Part shown: positions 51,164-61,467 of the stretch, piece after piece
Layout of the letters: each line of letters opens with the position of its first letter
Position numbering within the stretch: position 1 is the first letter of the stretch
NCBI RefSeq assembly: GCF_020921035.1
Contig: NC_063150.1
Coordinates: forward strand, 6,138,001-6,202,000
Source of the DNA: Rhodamnia argentea
Taxonomy: Eukaryota > Streptophyta > Magnoliopsida > Myrtales > Myrtaceae
Direction: 5' to 3'
DNA: 64,000 nucleotides
The notes under the pieces: model-generated
Databases searched by the model: none
What the model was told of the DNA's origin: nothing
What the model saw: only the letters and a program-made list of their open reading frames with translations
Program-made: the position numbers and the translations under genes

Positions 51164-53119
51164 TCAAAAGCCGCCTTCTTCACCTTTCCTAGGCCCGACG
51201 TGTTTTTTGCTTCCGATTCCTCCGCCAACACCCCCGCCGACGCCTGCACCTACGCCACCTCCAACGCCTGCGCCTACACCACCTCCTGCCGCAACACCGC
51301 CTCCCACTCCCGCTCCTGCTCCAGCACCACCTCCGGCACCGGCACCGGCACCAACACCCCCACCCACACCACCTCCCGCTCCAACACCTGCTCCAGCACC
51401 TGCACCACCTCCAACACCAGCTCCTCCGCCGCCGCCACCTCCTCCTCCACCTCGTCCCGCTCCACCTCCGGCACCACCACCTGCTCCTCCTCCGATACCT
51501 CCACCAACACCACCTCCCGCTCCTACACCTGCACCAGCACCGCCACCACCTCCGGCACCTACTCCACCACCGGCTCCTCCTCCAGCACCAGCACCTACCC
51601 CTCCTCCAGCACCAACACCACCACCTCCTCCGCCTCTGCCTCCACCTCCACCTCCACCGCCTCCAGCTCCACCACCAGCCCCACCCCCGACACCCCCACC
51701 TACACCCGCGCCTCCCGCACCCACACCGCCTCCAGCACCTCCTCCTACTCCACCTCCAGCACCCCCACCTCCGCCAACCCCAACACCACCTCCCGCACCA
51801 CTACCTCCGCCGGCTCCAGCACCACCGCCTGCCCCACCTCCAGCGCCTCCACCAACTCCACCCCCAACACCACCCCCTACACCAACACTAGCCCCACCAC
51901 CACCTCCTATACCAGCACCTCCACCCCCTCCGACACGTCCACCTGCTCCGCCCCCAACACCCCCTCCCACACCACCACCTGCTCCGCTGCCACCTCCACC
52001 TCTACCGCCACCACCGCCTGCACTGCCACCCCCTCCAACACCTCCTCCACCTCCAGCAGCACCACCAATACCTCCTCCAGCACCTCCACCTACTCCAACA
52101 CCGACACTACCTCCGGCGCCACCTCCAACACCTCCACCAACTCCGCCTCCGGCTCCACCTCCTACACCACCACCTGCTCCTCCTCCAGCACCCCCACCTC
52201 CGCCAACCCCAACACCACCTCCCGCACCACCACCACCACCTCCTGCACCTCTACCTCCTCCGGCTCCAGCACCACCGCCTGCCCCACCTCCAGTGCCTCC
52301 ACCAACTCCACCCCCTACACCTACACCAACACTAGCCCCACCACCACCACCACCTCCTACACCAGCACCTCCACCCCCTCCAACACCTCCACCTGCTCCG
52401 CCCCCGCCCCCAACACCCCCTCCCACACCACCACCTGCTCCGCCGCCACCTCCACCTCTACCGCCACCGCCACCTGCACCGCCACCCCCTCCAACACCTC
52501 CTCCACCTCCACCTCCACCTCCAGCACCACCACCAATACCTCCTCCAGCACCTCCACCTACTCCAACACCGACACTACCTCCGGCGCCACCTCCTACACC
52601 AGCACCTCCACCCCCTCCCGCACCTCCACCTGCTCCGCCCCCAACACCCCCTCCCACACCACCACCTGCTCCGCCGCCACCGCCACCTGCACCGCCACCC
52701 CCTCCAACACCTCCTCCACCTCCAGCACCACCACCAATACCTCCTCCAGCACCTCCACCTACTCCAACACCGACACTACCCCCAGCGCCACCTCCAACAC
52801 CTCCACCAACTCCGCCTCGGGCTCCACCTCCTACACCACCACCTGCTCCTCCGCCTGCAGCAGCAGCACCACCTCCGCCACCACCAGCTCCTACTCCAAC
52901 ACCACCACCCCCACCGTAGCAGCTAGTTGTGCTGCTGACCTTGTGAACTTGCCCATCTTTTTGGCTCACGCAAACCCGAACATCTCCTTGTCCTCTACTC
53001 TTCTCCACGGCAATGGCCTTGCTTTCAAGACGCCTCGCTTCTGTCAAACACACAAAAACCACTCCGATCAACAATGTGGCAACAATAGCTCTCGCAACTT
53101 TAACTAAGAGCTTCCCCAT
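51164..53119 (-). CDS. Secreted glycine-rich protein (GRP), larger tandem copy
   Basis: An intronless frame of 651 aa starting at the ATG 53119, which is favoured over the longer upstream frame because it gives a clean signal peptide and sits ~100 bp below a TATA box. Residues 1-28 form a signal peptide (VATLLIGVVFVCL core, cleavage probable after TEA, before RRLE). A short polar segment with C50 and C67 follows, then ~580 residues of GGG-V/A/I repeats with phrases such as GGSVGVGVGGGAGG recurring about four times. It ends KKHVGPRKGEEGGF. Plant GRPs of this form are usually cell-wall or extracellular structural proteins; function here is inference. Segments of a few hundred bases are duplicated within the array. 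The antisense Pro- and Ser/Thr-rich frames are by-products of the GGN repeats. Confidence 0.8.
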   Translation of the reverse strand: MGKLLVKVARAIVATLLIGVVFVCLTEARRLESKAIAVEKSRGQGDVRVCVSQKDGQVHKVSSTTSCYGGGGGVGVGAGGGGGGAAAAGGGAGGGVGGGARGGVGGGVGGGAGGSVGVGVGGGAGGGIGGGAGGGGGVGGGGGAGGGGGGAGGGVGGGVGGGAGGGAGGGGGAGVGGGAGGSVGVGVGGGAGGGIGGGAGGGGGGGGGVGGGGGAGGGGGRGGGGGGAGGGVGGGVGGGGGAGGGVGGGGGAGVGGGGGGGASVGVGVGGGVGGGTGGGAGGGAGAGGGRGAGGGGGGAGGGVGVGGGGGAGGGAGGGVGGGAGGGVGGGVGGGAGGSVGVGVGGGAGGGIGGAAGGGGGVGGGGSAGGGGGRGGGGSGAGGGVGGGVGGGAGGRVGGGGGAGIGGGGGASVGVGGGVGGGVGGGAGGGAGGGAGAGGGSGAGGGVGVGGGGGAGGGVGGGAGGGVGAGGAGVGGGVGGGAGGGAGGGGGGGGGRGGGGGGVGAGGGVGAGAGGGAGGGVGAGGGGGAGAGVGAGGGVGGGIGGGAGGGAGGGAGRGGGGGGGGGGAGVGGGAGAGAGVGAGGGVGGGVGAGAGAGGGAGAGAGVGGGVAAGGGVGAGVGGGVGAGVGGGVGGGIGSKKHVGPRKGEEGGF

Positions 53120-53218
53120 GATCTCTCTTTTATTCACGCCAAGGCTTGGAAGACTGTATACTCTCGACTCACGTAACGCTTGTTTAGATTGCATGCAACT
53201 GCAATGCATATCGGCTGG

Positions 53219-53228
53219 CTATATATAG
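53219..53228 (-). promoter_or_regulatory. TATA box of the larger GRP gene
   Basis: ctatatatag, palindromic, lies 100 bp upstream of the ATG. The surrounding promoter has counterparts upstream of the second GRP gene. Confidence 0.7.
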
Positions 53229-54521
53229 GGAACGATTCCAAGGAAATTCAAGTCTAGTGGTCATGACGCGAAACCACTAAGTTCTTGGTGGCTTTATGTG
53301 GCATGAAAACTCATCACCATGCTTTGACATGCGTCACAATTATAGCAACCCGTCATTCGCATAAAAAACCCTCATGATCGCTCTTTCCCATTGAGTTCAT
53401 TTTCGTGAAAAAAACAATACACGTGTCAGCTCAAGAAATAAGTCTTAACTCATTGTGGTTGAGGTAAGATGACTGATGAACTTTCGCAGATAATCTCGAC
53501 CTCGCTCTTCAAATTTCTGACACCGACTGTGCTCAGTGGGTTATAATACGTGCCAAGGTTGATGTTGAGTGCTGGAAAAAGTTAAAGTTGCCACAAATGG
53601 AGAATTGAAGTCGGATTCAAATTCACCGAGTACATGCAAGCTGCTCGCAAGAGGTTCGAAAGGACGGCGCAATTCGCTTGCAGCTTTCTTTTTTGGGGAA
53701 AAGGAGCGATGGACAACTCTGCATAATTATATATTCCTGGTCAGTGCATTTGCGTTCTTATTTCTGGAAAAGCAAACTTCCAGTTAAGTTTTTCTCTCTA
53801 AGTTGGTGGCATTAGACACACGTGGAGCCATGCATGCATGGTAAGTCCAGCTTAAAGATGTAAACTAGCTTTGATATGGTGATCTGTGATGATGAGTCAA
53901 ATTTGAGTAACGTACGTAAATCCCTGGTGGAGATTGCTATCTCCCCCACTATGGTCGAGATCATCGCCATAAGTTTATACACGTATAGAGCTTTGAGATC
54001 CCCACTATACTTGGTTTCAGGGCATGAAGAGTTATGTGGATTCTTACAGCTAACCCTACACCCACTAAGCAAAGGTGGTGAGGTTTTGCTGTACTGGGAA
54101 ACTGTTTGTCGATCTATTTTAAGCCCACTACAAACTACAGCTAATCCCACTTTTTGACTTTTGCACGCGACGCGGCCATGAGAAATTTCTGGTCGCCACT
54201 AGCATCACTGTTCAAGAATCAAGAGACGTGAGTGACAGGCCAAGTCCTTTCGCAGAAGAAAGAAAGTTGAAGGAATCGGAACGATTAACATCGCAAATTT
54301 TACTTAACCAAAGAGAAATATCTTTCCCATGCTGTTATTGAGAAGTTGGACAACAAGCTCTTTTAAATTTCTACTATTTCATAAACCTGTTGTCAGTAGT
54401 ACTGAAGAGTGAATGAATCGAGAGGAACTATGCGTGACAAGGTTTTCCAAATAGTGCTTTAGTATCTTTACAAAATAAAATGTCAACAAAAAGTAAACGC
54501 ATTGAAATAATTGTAGATATG

Positions 54522-54598
<77 letters not shown>

Positions 54599-54880
54599 CC
54601 ATAAATATGTATGAAGAAAGGCAAAGGAAAATGAAGAAATGATCATTATGTATGGCGTATGGAATAATGTCATCAATGGAATGAAGAAAATCCAAGACGA
54701 AAGCTCGAGCTAGTAGATATTATTTTGATGGAGCCTTACCTAATGCACACGAATGGGGTGAATTGAGTGCATCTATAGAGATTTGTCGAGGCAAAATGTT
54801 TTGATATCCATGATATAAATTTATTTTCTTCTTTAATATATACCGCGCAGGACACGGGTAGCAGAGCTAGCTAGTAGTTA
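53229..54880. promoter_or_regulatory. Upstream region of the larger GRP gene, duplicated with the gene
   Basis: Words shared in order with the region 58249-58960 include gtggctttatgt/gtggcttcatgt, aaaactcatc, cgtgtcagctcaa (53420s and 58410s), cccactaagcaa/tccactaagcaa and gagaaa.ttctggtcg (~54178 and ~58928). Beyond ~54230 similarity ends and a long (GA)n tract follows at 54526-54597. No other gene is seen. Confidence 0.6.
54526..54597. repeat. (GA)n microsatellite, ~70 bp
   Basis: A continuous GA run of about 35 units, the longest dinucleotide tract in the window along with the (TA)n at 59007. Confidence 0.95.
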
Positions 54881-54883
54881 TTT

Positions 54884-55270
54884 GAGTTAATACGATGAAA
54901 AACCCCAAACTAGTACACATGTGATCAATTTACATCAAACCGGTACATTTGTGACAAATTTACTCTCTGTTGTCACAAATGTATTATTTTGAGATTTTTT
55001 GTGATATTAATCCAGTTTAACCGAAACTAACGGAGGGTAAATTTGTCACAAGTGTACCAATTTAGAGTTTTTTTGTGGTTGAAAAAAATAATTTTGGGTA
55101 AATTTGTCACGGATGTACCAGTTTAAAGTTTTTTTATGGTAAACAAAATAGATTGAGATAAATTTATCACGGATGTACCAGTTTGAGATTTTTCGTGATA
55201 AAAAAAAATAATTTTGTTTAAATTTGCCACGGGTGTATCAATTTGGAGTTTTTAGCGGTATTAACCCTAG
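54884..55270. mobile_element. Inverted-repeat element with tandem 'aaatttgtcac..gtacca' units (family B)
   Basis: It begins gttaatacgatgaaaaacccc and ends, inverted, gagtttttagcggtattaac. Inside, ~50-60-base units alternate 'gtaaatttgtcac.a.tgtacca' and 'tt.gagttttt.tgtggt'. Two units are in one orientation on the left and about four in the other on the right. Related arrays lie at 7656-8095. There is no coding capacity. Confidence 0.75.
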
Positions 55271-56745
55271 TTATTTAGGGTCTTAAAGCTCAAGTCCATA
55301 GACAATGGGAGCGAAACAACTTGTTACTTAGATCATATGTAATCATTATTTTCCATTTTTTTTTCTCTTTTTGAAAGCAGTAGGTCCTGAGTTTGCGGTT
55401 CCGAGACCATCGATCACACGTCAGAATGTGGCTCGAATATTACATTAAAAACCAACTCATACGTCAGCAAGTGGCTCTAATACTATTAACAAGAATGGTT
55501 TAAGAGTCTACTACAAAATAATTATTACCCATATCATGGTAGTTAGGAACTTTTATTCCGATTTTCGGTAAAGTTTAAGGTTAAATATACTATCGATTTG
55601 TCTTATAATACGGGAAGATTAATAACTTCTGCGCCAATGATGTATTTTTCCTTTCGGATGGTAAGCCTCGCTTTTCTCTGTCGCATTGCTAATAAATCAC
55701 CAATTGATTACCGGTAACATATGCAAAACCTAGGCATGACAACAACAAAAAAGAAGGTATATAAAACCTAGTAGCGGCCCTCGCTCGAGCCTCGCTTAAG
55801 TCCATATCTAAACCTTGAAATCGAGTGCGCAATCGTCCTCTAAAAAGATGAGTTTGTTAGAGCGCGACCTGGAAGTCTCCAACCCGCCCTTTCGGAGTAC
55901 AGGCATGGCGTTTTAAGTGATGCGTGCGTCATGCCCCCCGCATCATTAAGCTTGTTCAAGTAGCTTTTCCGGCCGAGTAAGACAATGAATGGAAACCATG
56001 AAATTATGTCTGACTTGACTCATGCTCGAGCGATAGATCAATCGATATGAAAGCACGAACAGTCCTTATGTTTGCATTCCCATTTTGAGAATCAGAGCGA
56101 CAATTCTAAGATTGAGATACGCTTCAAGTCAAAATTGTGCGTTGCACAGGAAATTAGGATTTTAGGTCCCATCCATTTCTAGTTTATTTCATGACAGATT
56201 TGAATTGCAATTTTTTTTAATAACCCAAAATGACGAGTGTAGATGAATTATTTAGAGGTTCGTTGAACGTCTCGTAGATGTCATTTAATTTGTACAAATG
56301 ACCTTAATCCAGAGCGATTCATGCACAACCGGTGGAATTTGAATATGTGACATTCGATTCTTAAGCTGAAAATCTCCCAATGCCCCATCTGATTGCGCCA
56401 ACCCAAGGGTTATTTTACACAAGTTGCATAGCATTCCAAGCTTTATGGATAAAATACGTGAAGAGGGAGGTGCACAATCGTTTAATTACTAACAAAATCA
56501 ATATATAACCTTTTTATTTCGTTACACTTTATATTACATGAAAGTAAAGATCAAATCATACGATTGAAGGTCTGATAGTCTAGAGACGCAACCGCATTTA
56601 TACATTATTATTTGACTATAACATACAAGCACCAAAGAAATTTATTTTAAGGGTGGCATTTAGAAACATTCTCTCTTCCTCTTTCACGCAAGTCATTTCC
56701 ATTATTCCCAATTATTCCACCCACGCCCCTGCCTCCACGCCAATG
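55271..56745. other. Intergenic between the two GRP genes
   Basis: No supported gene. The sequence just 3' of the smaller GRP gene (~56640-56745) may include its 3' UTR. Confidence 0.3.
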
Positions 56746-56748
56746 ACA

Positions 56749-58146
56749 TCACGGTGGACCTCTCCCTCCTCTACCACCGCCTCTACCTCCCCCACCTCTT
56801 CCACCGCCTCCACCACCGCCTCCACCTCCACCTCTACCTCCACCACCGCCTCCACCTATCCCACCACCAATACCTCCACCAATTCCTCCTCCAATACCTC
56901 CCCCTACTCCACCTCCGACGCCGCCGCCAATCCCGCCTCCCGCTCCGACGCCTCCACTTCCTCTTCCACCACCTCCTCCAGAACCTCCACCTCTACCACC
57001 ACCACCACCTCCTCCTCCTCCTCCTCCTCCTCCTCCTACACCACCACCAACACCTCCGCCTACACCACCGCCAATGCCGCCTCCAATACCTCCTCCAACG
57101 CCACCTCCGACTCCACCACCAACTCCACCTCCTGCACCACCACCTTTACCACCTCCGCTGCCGCCAGCACCTCCACCTTTTCCGCTGCCACCACCTCCTC
57201 CAGCACCTCCACCTACGCCGCCTCCAACGCCACCTCCAACACCTCCTCCAACGCCACCACCAATTCCCCCTCCTGCACCACCACCTCCACTTCCTCCACC
57301 ACCACCTTTACCACCTCCACCGCCACCTCCTCCAGTACCTCCACCTTTACCGCTGCCGCCACCTTTACCACCTCCACCACCACCTCCTCCAGCACCTCCT
57401 CCAACACCGCCACCAATTCCCCCTCCTGCACCACCACCTCCACTTCCTCCACCACCACCTTTACCACCTCCACCGCCGCCTCCTCCAGCACCTCCACCTT
57501 TACCGCTGCCGCCACCTTTACCACCTCCACCACCACCTCCTCCAGCACCTCCACCTACGCCGCCACCAATGCCACCTCCAACACCTCCTCCAACGCCGCC
57601 ACCAATTCCCCCTCCTGCACCACCACCTCCACTTCCTCCACCACCACCTCCTCCACCTACACCTCCACCTACACCTCCTCCAACGCCACCTCCAATACCT
57701 CCACCAGCTCCTCCTCCTTTACCGCCTCCACCTCCTGCACCGCCACCTCCACCCCCACCTTTACCTGCACCACCACCTCCACCTACCCCACCTCTGGCGC
57801 CCCCGCCAACACCTCCGCCGCCGCCGCCAGCACCACCTCCAGCACCACCACCAATACCTCCACCAACTCCACCTCCTACACCGCCTCCACCACCAAACCC
57901 ACCGCCACCTCCCCCTTTACCTCGCCCTCCTCCGCCACCACCATAGCAACCGGCTGTGCTACTACCCTTACGAACTTGCCCACCTTCCAAGGCGTCACAT
58001 ACTACCACATCCCCTTGCCTGCGATTCTTCCCCACGACAATGGCTTCTTTTTCAAGGCGTCTCGCTTCCGTCACGCACGCAACCACCACAGCGATCAACA
58101 ACGTGACAGCGGCGACTCTCACAACATCACCTGCGAACTTCCCCAT
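56749..58146 (-). CDS. Secreted glycine-rich protein (GRP), smaller tandem copy
   Basis: An intronless frame of 465 aa from the ATG at 58146. Its first 69 residues align without gaps to the larger copy: same 28-residue signal peptide ending TEA/RRLE, QGDV at 44-47, C50, and SST..CYGGGG with C67. The remaining ~395 residues are glycine repeats, here with lysine and serine (GGGKGGGSGKGGG) rather than the V/A-dominated repeats of the neighbour, ending GRGGRGPP. Several blocks (around 57250, 57400 and 57590) are near-identical internal duplications. The basic, lysine-bearing array may interact differently with wall polymers than the neutral one; that is inference. No lesion is visible. Confidence 0.8.
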   Translation of the reverse strand: MGKFAGDVVRVAAVTLLIAVVVACVTEARRLEKEAIVVGKNRRQGDVVVCDALEGGQVRKGSSTAGCYGGGGGGRGKGGGGGGFGGGGGVGGGVGGGIGGGAGGGAGGGGGGVGGGARGGVGGGGGAGKGGGGGGGAGGGGGKGGGAGGGIGGGVGGGVGGGVGGGGGGGGSGGGGAGGGIGGGVGGGVGGGIGGGVGGGAGGGGGGGGKGGGSGKGGGAGGGGGGGGKGGGGGSGGGGAGGGIGGGVGGGAGGGGGGGGKGGGSGKGGGTGGGGGGGGKGGGGGSGGGGAGGGIGGGVGGGVGGGVGGGVGGGAGGGGGSGKGGGAGGSGGGKGGGAGGGVGGGVGGGVGGGIGGGIGGGVGGGVGGGVGGGGGGGGGGGGGGRGGGSGGGGGRGSGGVGAGGGIGGGVGGGVGGGIGGGIGGGIGGGIGGGGGGGRGGGGGGGGGGGRGGGGRGGGRGGRGPP

Positions 58147-58236
58147 AATTGACCCACAAAGACTAGACAACAGAATCGGACAATTTAAAACGTTATGCTT
58201 TTGCTTGGATGGCATGCTGATACTTGCAAGTAACTC

Positions 58237-58248
58237 GGTATTTATAGG
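58237..58248 (-). promoter_or_regulatory. TATA box of the smaller GRP gene
   Basis: Minus strand cctataaatacc lies ~95 bp upstream of the ATG, at the same relative place as in the paralogue. Confidence 0.7.
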
Positions 58249-58960
58249 GGACGATGCCAGAGAAAATTGAGTACAATCATGACGTAACGCCACCATTCTC
58301 TCAGTGGCTTCATGTTTAGCCTCGAAAACTCATCGCTGGCGACCTCTTCTTTTTTTGGCGATTCTTGCTCCCCCATCATTTTCGTGGAGAATTACGGCGA
58401 TTTGTAAACGTGTCAGCTCAACATAATCCAAGTGTTCATGCGAAGTTCCTTCGTGGATAATACCCACAATGCTCTTAGTGGATTCTCAGACGTGCCTTGC
58501 GATTGATTTGTGGATTTTCCCATGAGTAATGTACGGTGAAATATTGAAAGGTAAAAATAATTAAACATTCCAAGTAAATAAAAAAGGTGATCCCCAGATC
58601 TGCATTTTCTTTCGAAATTGTTCAAAATCGATCATCCTCTCTGGAGAATCAGAGGTTTTCCTGATGAATTTACCGTGGTCGAGAGGGTTTTTCCAGTTAA
58701 AATTTTTCTCGAGTTGGTAGAAGAGTCGGGCCGAGTCCTGCATGCTCGAAAAGTAGAAGCTAAGGAAGATTGATGTTGACATGAATATACACGTGTGTAG
58801 CTTTTTATATTCCACTAGATTAGTGGGGGAAGGATACAGATATCTTACGCTCCACTAAGCAAGAGATGAGCTTCCGTTTAGTGAATGTGGGTGATTGTCA
58901 CAGAGGAACCCCTTCTGGACTTCCCTGCGAGAAACTTCTGGTCGTGAAGATCTTCTTGCA
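58249..58960. promoter_or_regulatory. Upstream region of the smaller GRP gene
   Basis: It carries the shared blocks listed for the larger copy, including acgtgtcagctcaa. It also holds several ACGTG-type cores, which in plants can bind bZIP or bHLH factors; function is inference. Confidence 0.45.
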
Positions 58961-59003
58961 GGATATGACCGCTCGAACGAAGACATTTTTCTCTTTTTTA
59001 AAG

Positions 59004-59006
<3 letters not shown>

Positions 59007-59060
<54 letters not shown>
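59007..59060. repeat. (TA)n microsatellite
   Basis: A continuous TA run of about 26 units. Confidence 0.95.
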
Positions 59061-59061
<1 letters not shown>

Positions 59062-59064
59062 CTA

Positions 59065-59755
59065 ACTGAGTCTTAAACCTTTTACATATACATCAATCCA
59101 GTTTGTCCGGTCAATTTTGATAGAAAATCGCTAACATGGCACGGCCGGCACCGACGTAAACAAAATTTAATAATATTTTAATTTTTTTCAATTTTACCTA
59201 TTTATTAATAATTATTTTTTTCACTTTTTTTTTTCTTCCCTTCCTTCTTCCTCTAGTCGGTTGCCGACGTCCGTTGACCGGCCAGAGGCGAGGGCCGACA
59301 AGATCGAGCTGCCCGGAGGCGGACGAGGCTCGCCCTCGCCGGTGGCCGGTAGGGGCGAGCTTTGTCAAAGGCTAGTGAGGTCCAGCGACCAGTCGGAGAA
59401 AGAAGTAAGGAAAGAAAAAAAAAAAAAAGAAAGGAAAAAAAATAAAAATAATATTAAAAAGGTCCACTTCACACCGAATTCGTCAAAAAAATACAACAAA
59501 ACGAAAAGAAAGAAAGAAACATCTAAAATTTAAAATAAAATAAAATAAACTACAAAATCAAACAATTAGAAAAATTAAAAAATGAGCTATTTATTATCCA
59601 CTTAAACTTATTAAGTAACCAATTTAAGATTCATCAAGTTGTTATACAAGCCAATTATGACATGCTTAAGCATTTAAAGCAACCCATTTATGACCCGCAT
59701 AATATATATGGGTTAATATATAGGCTCTAGACCCATTTTGCCACATCTACGACGT
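59065..59755. mobile_element. Chimeric/nested inverted-repeat remnants
   Basis: A left arm of family A (gagtcttaaaccttttacat, then tccggtcaattttgatagaa) at 59065-59160 leads to a GC core (59240-59400; ccggccagaggcgagggcc). The right side, ~59580-59750, instead matches family D (acccatttatgacccgcata, then agacccattttgccacatc). This suggests insertion of one element into another or recombination between them. Confidence 0.5.
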
Positions 59756-59984
59756 TTTTTGACTGGATACGACAAAACACAATATACACATTTTACTGTA
59801 TTGTAAAATAAAGAACTCATGCTTGATATCTTGCACTTGATTACTAAACAGCGACGACAAGATTTTGACAGGCGTTAATACTACTAACTATCCTGAATTG
59901 GATGCCGAGCTATCGACGCTCAAATGTAATTAATCTAGTCAAATGGAGGAAAGTATAAAAAAAGTTCTACTAATTGCAATTATA

Positions 59985-60115
59985 TATGTCAACAAGCATG
60001 CAATTCTGCTGGTAAAGAAATTGGAGGTCGAAAAATACCGGGCCTGAGGTTCGATCCCCGAGAGCATTACAAACGCATGTACATTGAAGAGAGGGTGAGA
60101 CAAAAAAAAAATTAC
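59985..60115 (+). mobile_element. Possible tRNA-derived SINE
   Basis: A box B-like word ggttcgatccc (60048-60058) is preceded ~35 bases upstream by a box A-like ctgctggtaaag (60006-60017). The segment ends in an A-run (~60099-60109). No cloverleaf can be folded with proper stems, so it is not a tRNA gene. Confidence 0.5.
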
Positions 60116-60795
60116 AATTATCCCAATTCAATCCTAAATCATCCAATTGTGTCAATTTAGTGATTAAACTTTTGAAAATTTTCCAATTTAATCCTTCCAG
60201 CTAATTTTGGTCGAAAATTACTGACATGGACTATAATTGTCCTACTTGACATGAGCGCCGTTGACGTGGATAGTTTTTACGATTCTTACAAAAAAATATT
60301 TTTCTCATTATTTTTTTTTTCTTCTTCCTCGGCTGGTCACTGGGCCCGAGCGATGGCCGATGACTAGCCATAGGCAAGGGCTTACCTCACTAAGATTTGG
60401 CGCGGCTTGAGCTTGACAAGATCTAGCGACGCACGAGCTTGCCGGAATTGGGTGAGGCATGACTTTGCTAGCCTCGAGCGACCTCGACCTCATGGAGATC
60501 TGAGAGGCCGACGAGGTCATCCCTCGCTCTCTCTTAAAGCCGGCCCTCACCGAGACCTAACGACCGGCGAAAGAAGAAGGAAAAAGAAAAAGAATGAAAT
60601 ATTATTTTAAAAAATTCAAATATAAAAAGAAATCATAATATTTATCCACATTAGCATCAATCGTGCCACGTGGGACGACCAGTGTTCATGTCAGCAACTT
60701 TATGACTATATTGGAAAATTTCCAAAAGGTTTAAAATTCAATTGGCATAATTAAAAGATTTAAGATTGAATTGGCACAAATGCAATAGATTTTGT
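60110..60795. mobile_element. Inverted-repeat element, family A
   Basis: The left arm (ccaattcaatcctaaatcat, then ctaattttggtcgaaaattac) and right arm (ttaagattgaattggcacaa) face each other. The core at ~60320-60560 is GC-rich (ggctggtcactgggcccgag) and encodes no convincing protein. Confidence 0.65.
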
Positions 60796-61464
60796 ATTTT
60801 TTTTTGGGCTTTTCCAAAGTTTATGCCACAATGCTCAACATATATCAAATTTCATTCTCTCTTGATATGGAAATCAAGTTACGTGCTTTCAAGAGGAAAT
60901 CGAATGACTGACGGCTCCATCGCTCCCATAGAAGTCGTCAGATGCTCGATTTCCATGAGAAAATAAAAAAATAAAAAAAATTCTGCGAATGAACATTGTC
61001 ACGATATTAAACAGCGTACCTGGACATAATAATGTTCAATTCACTCGGAAAATTTGGGCAAGAACTCTCTCTTTTTTTTTTTTTAATTGATATATGAAAA
61101 AGGGGTAAAATAGAATATGAAAATTAAACGTCCAGAGTACACTTCTCCTCCTGATTTATCACTTAATCAAGCATAGCTCTCTAGGAGGCTATGAACAGAA
61201 ATTAGTGTCTAAGCGCCTATCGATTCCCAGATTGGCAAGCAAATCAGCAAGGATGATTTCGTTCGCGGAAATTATATTGCACTTTGAACTCGAGATAAGT
61301 TTAAGTAAAACAAGTTCATCATTATCAAGCACAATTTCTGAACCGACAAGCCTATTTTTAACCACAAAAATGAGTCCCAACCATAATACCAAAAGTTAGA
61401 CAAAACAACCACCAAACCCGTCAAAGTCTTAATTTATAAACGATCCCCTGCACCTGCAAATCGA
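60796..61464 (-). other. Intergenic with possible RNase H-like retroelement fragment
   Basis: At ~61190-61400 the minus strand reads SEIVLDNDELVLLKLISSSK and then LADLLANLG. This weakly resembles the middle and end of plant LINE-type RNase H domains (ESD..LV..I and ADLLA..G). The catalytic pattern is incomplete. Nothing else is recognised. Confidence 0.3.
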
Positions 61465-61467
61465 GAA

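Noticed and set aside
51080..53107. Long plus-strand frames rich in Ser/Thr or Pro-Pro-Ala-Pro, resembling extensins
   Set aside because: They are antisense to the glycine-rich gene. GGN repeats read backwards give NCC repeats that lack stops in all frames. There is no signal peptide on the plus strand, whereas the minus strand has one plus a TATA box. The same applies to 56653-58152.
54379..54695. Small frames with Leu-Ser repeats
   Set aside because: They are translations of the (GA)n/(CT)n microsatellite.
60006..60060. tRNA gene
   Set aside because: Box A- and B-like words are present, but acceptor, D and anticodon stems do not form. A SINE fits better.
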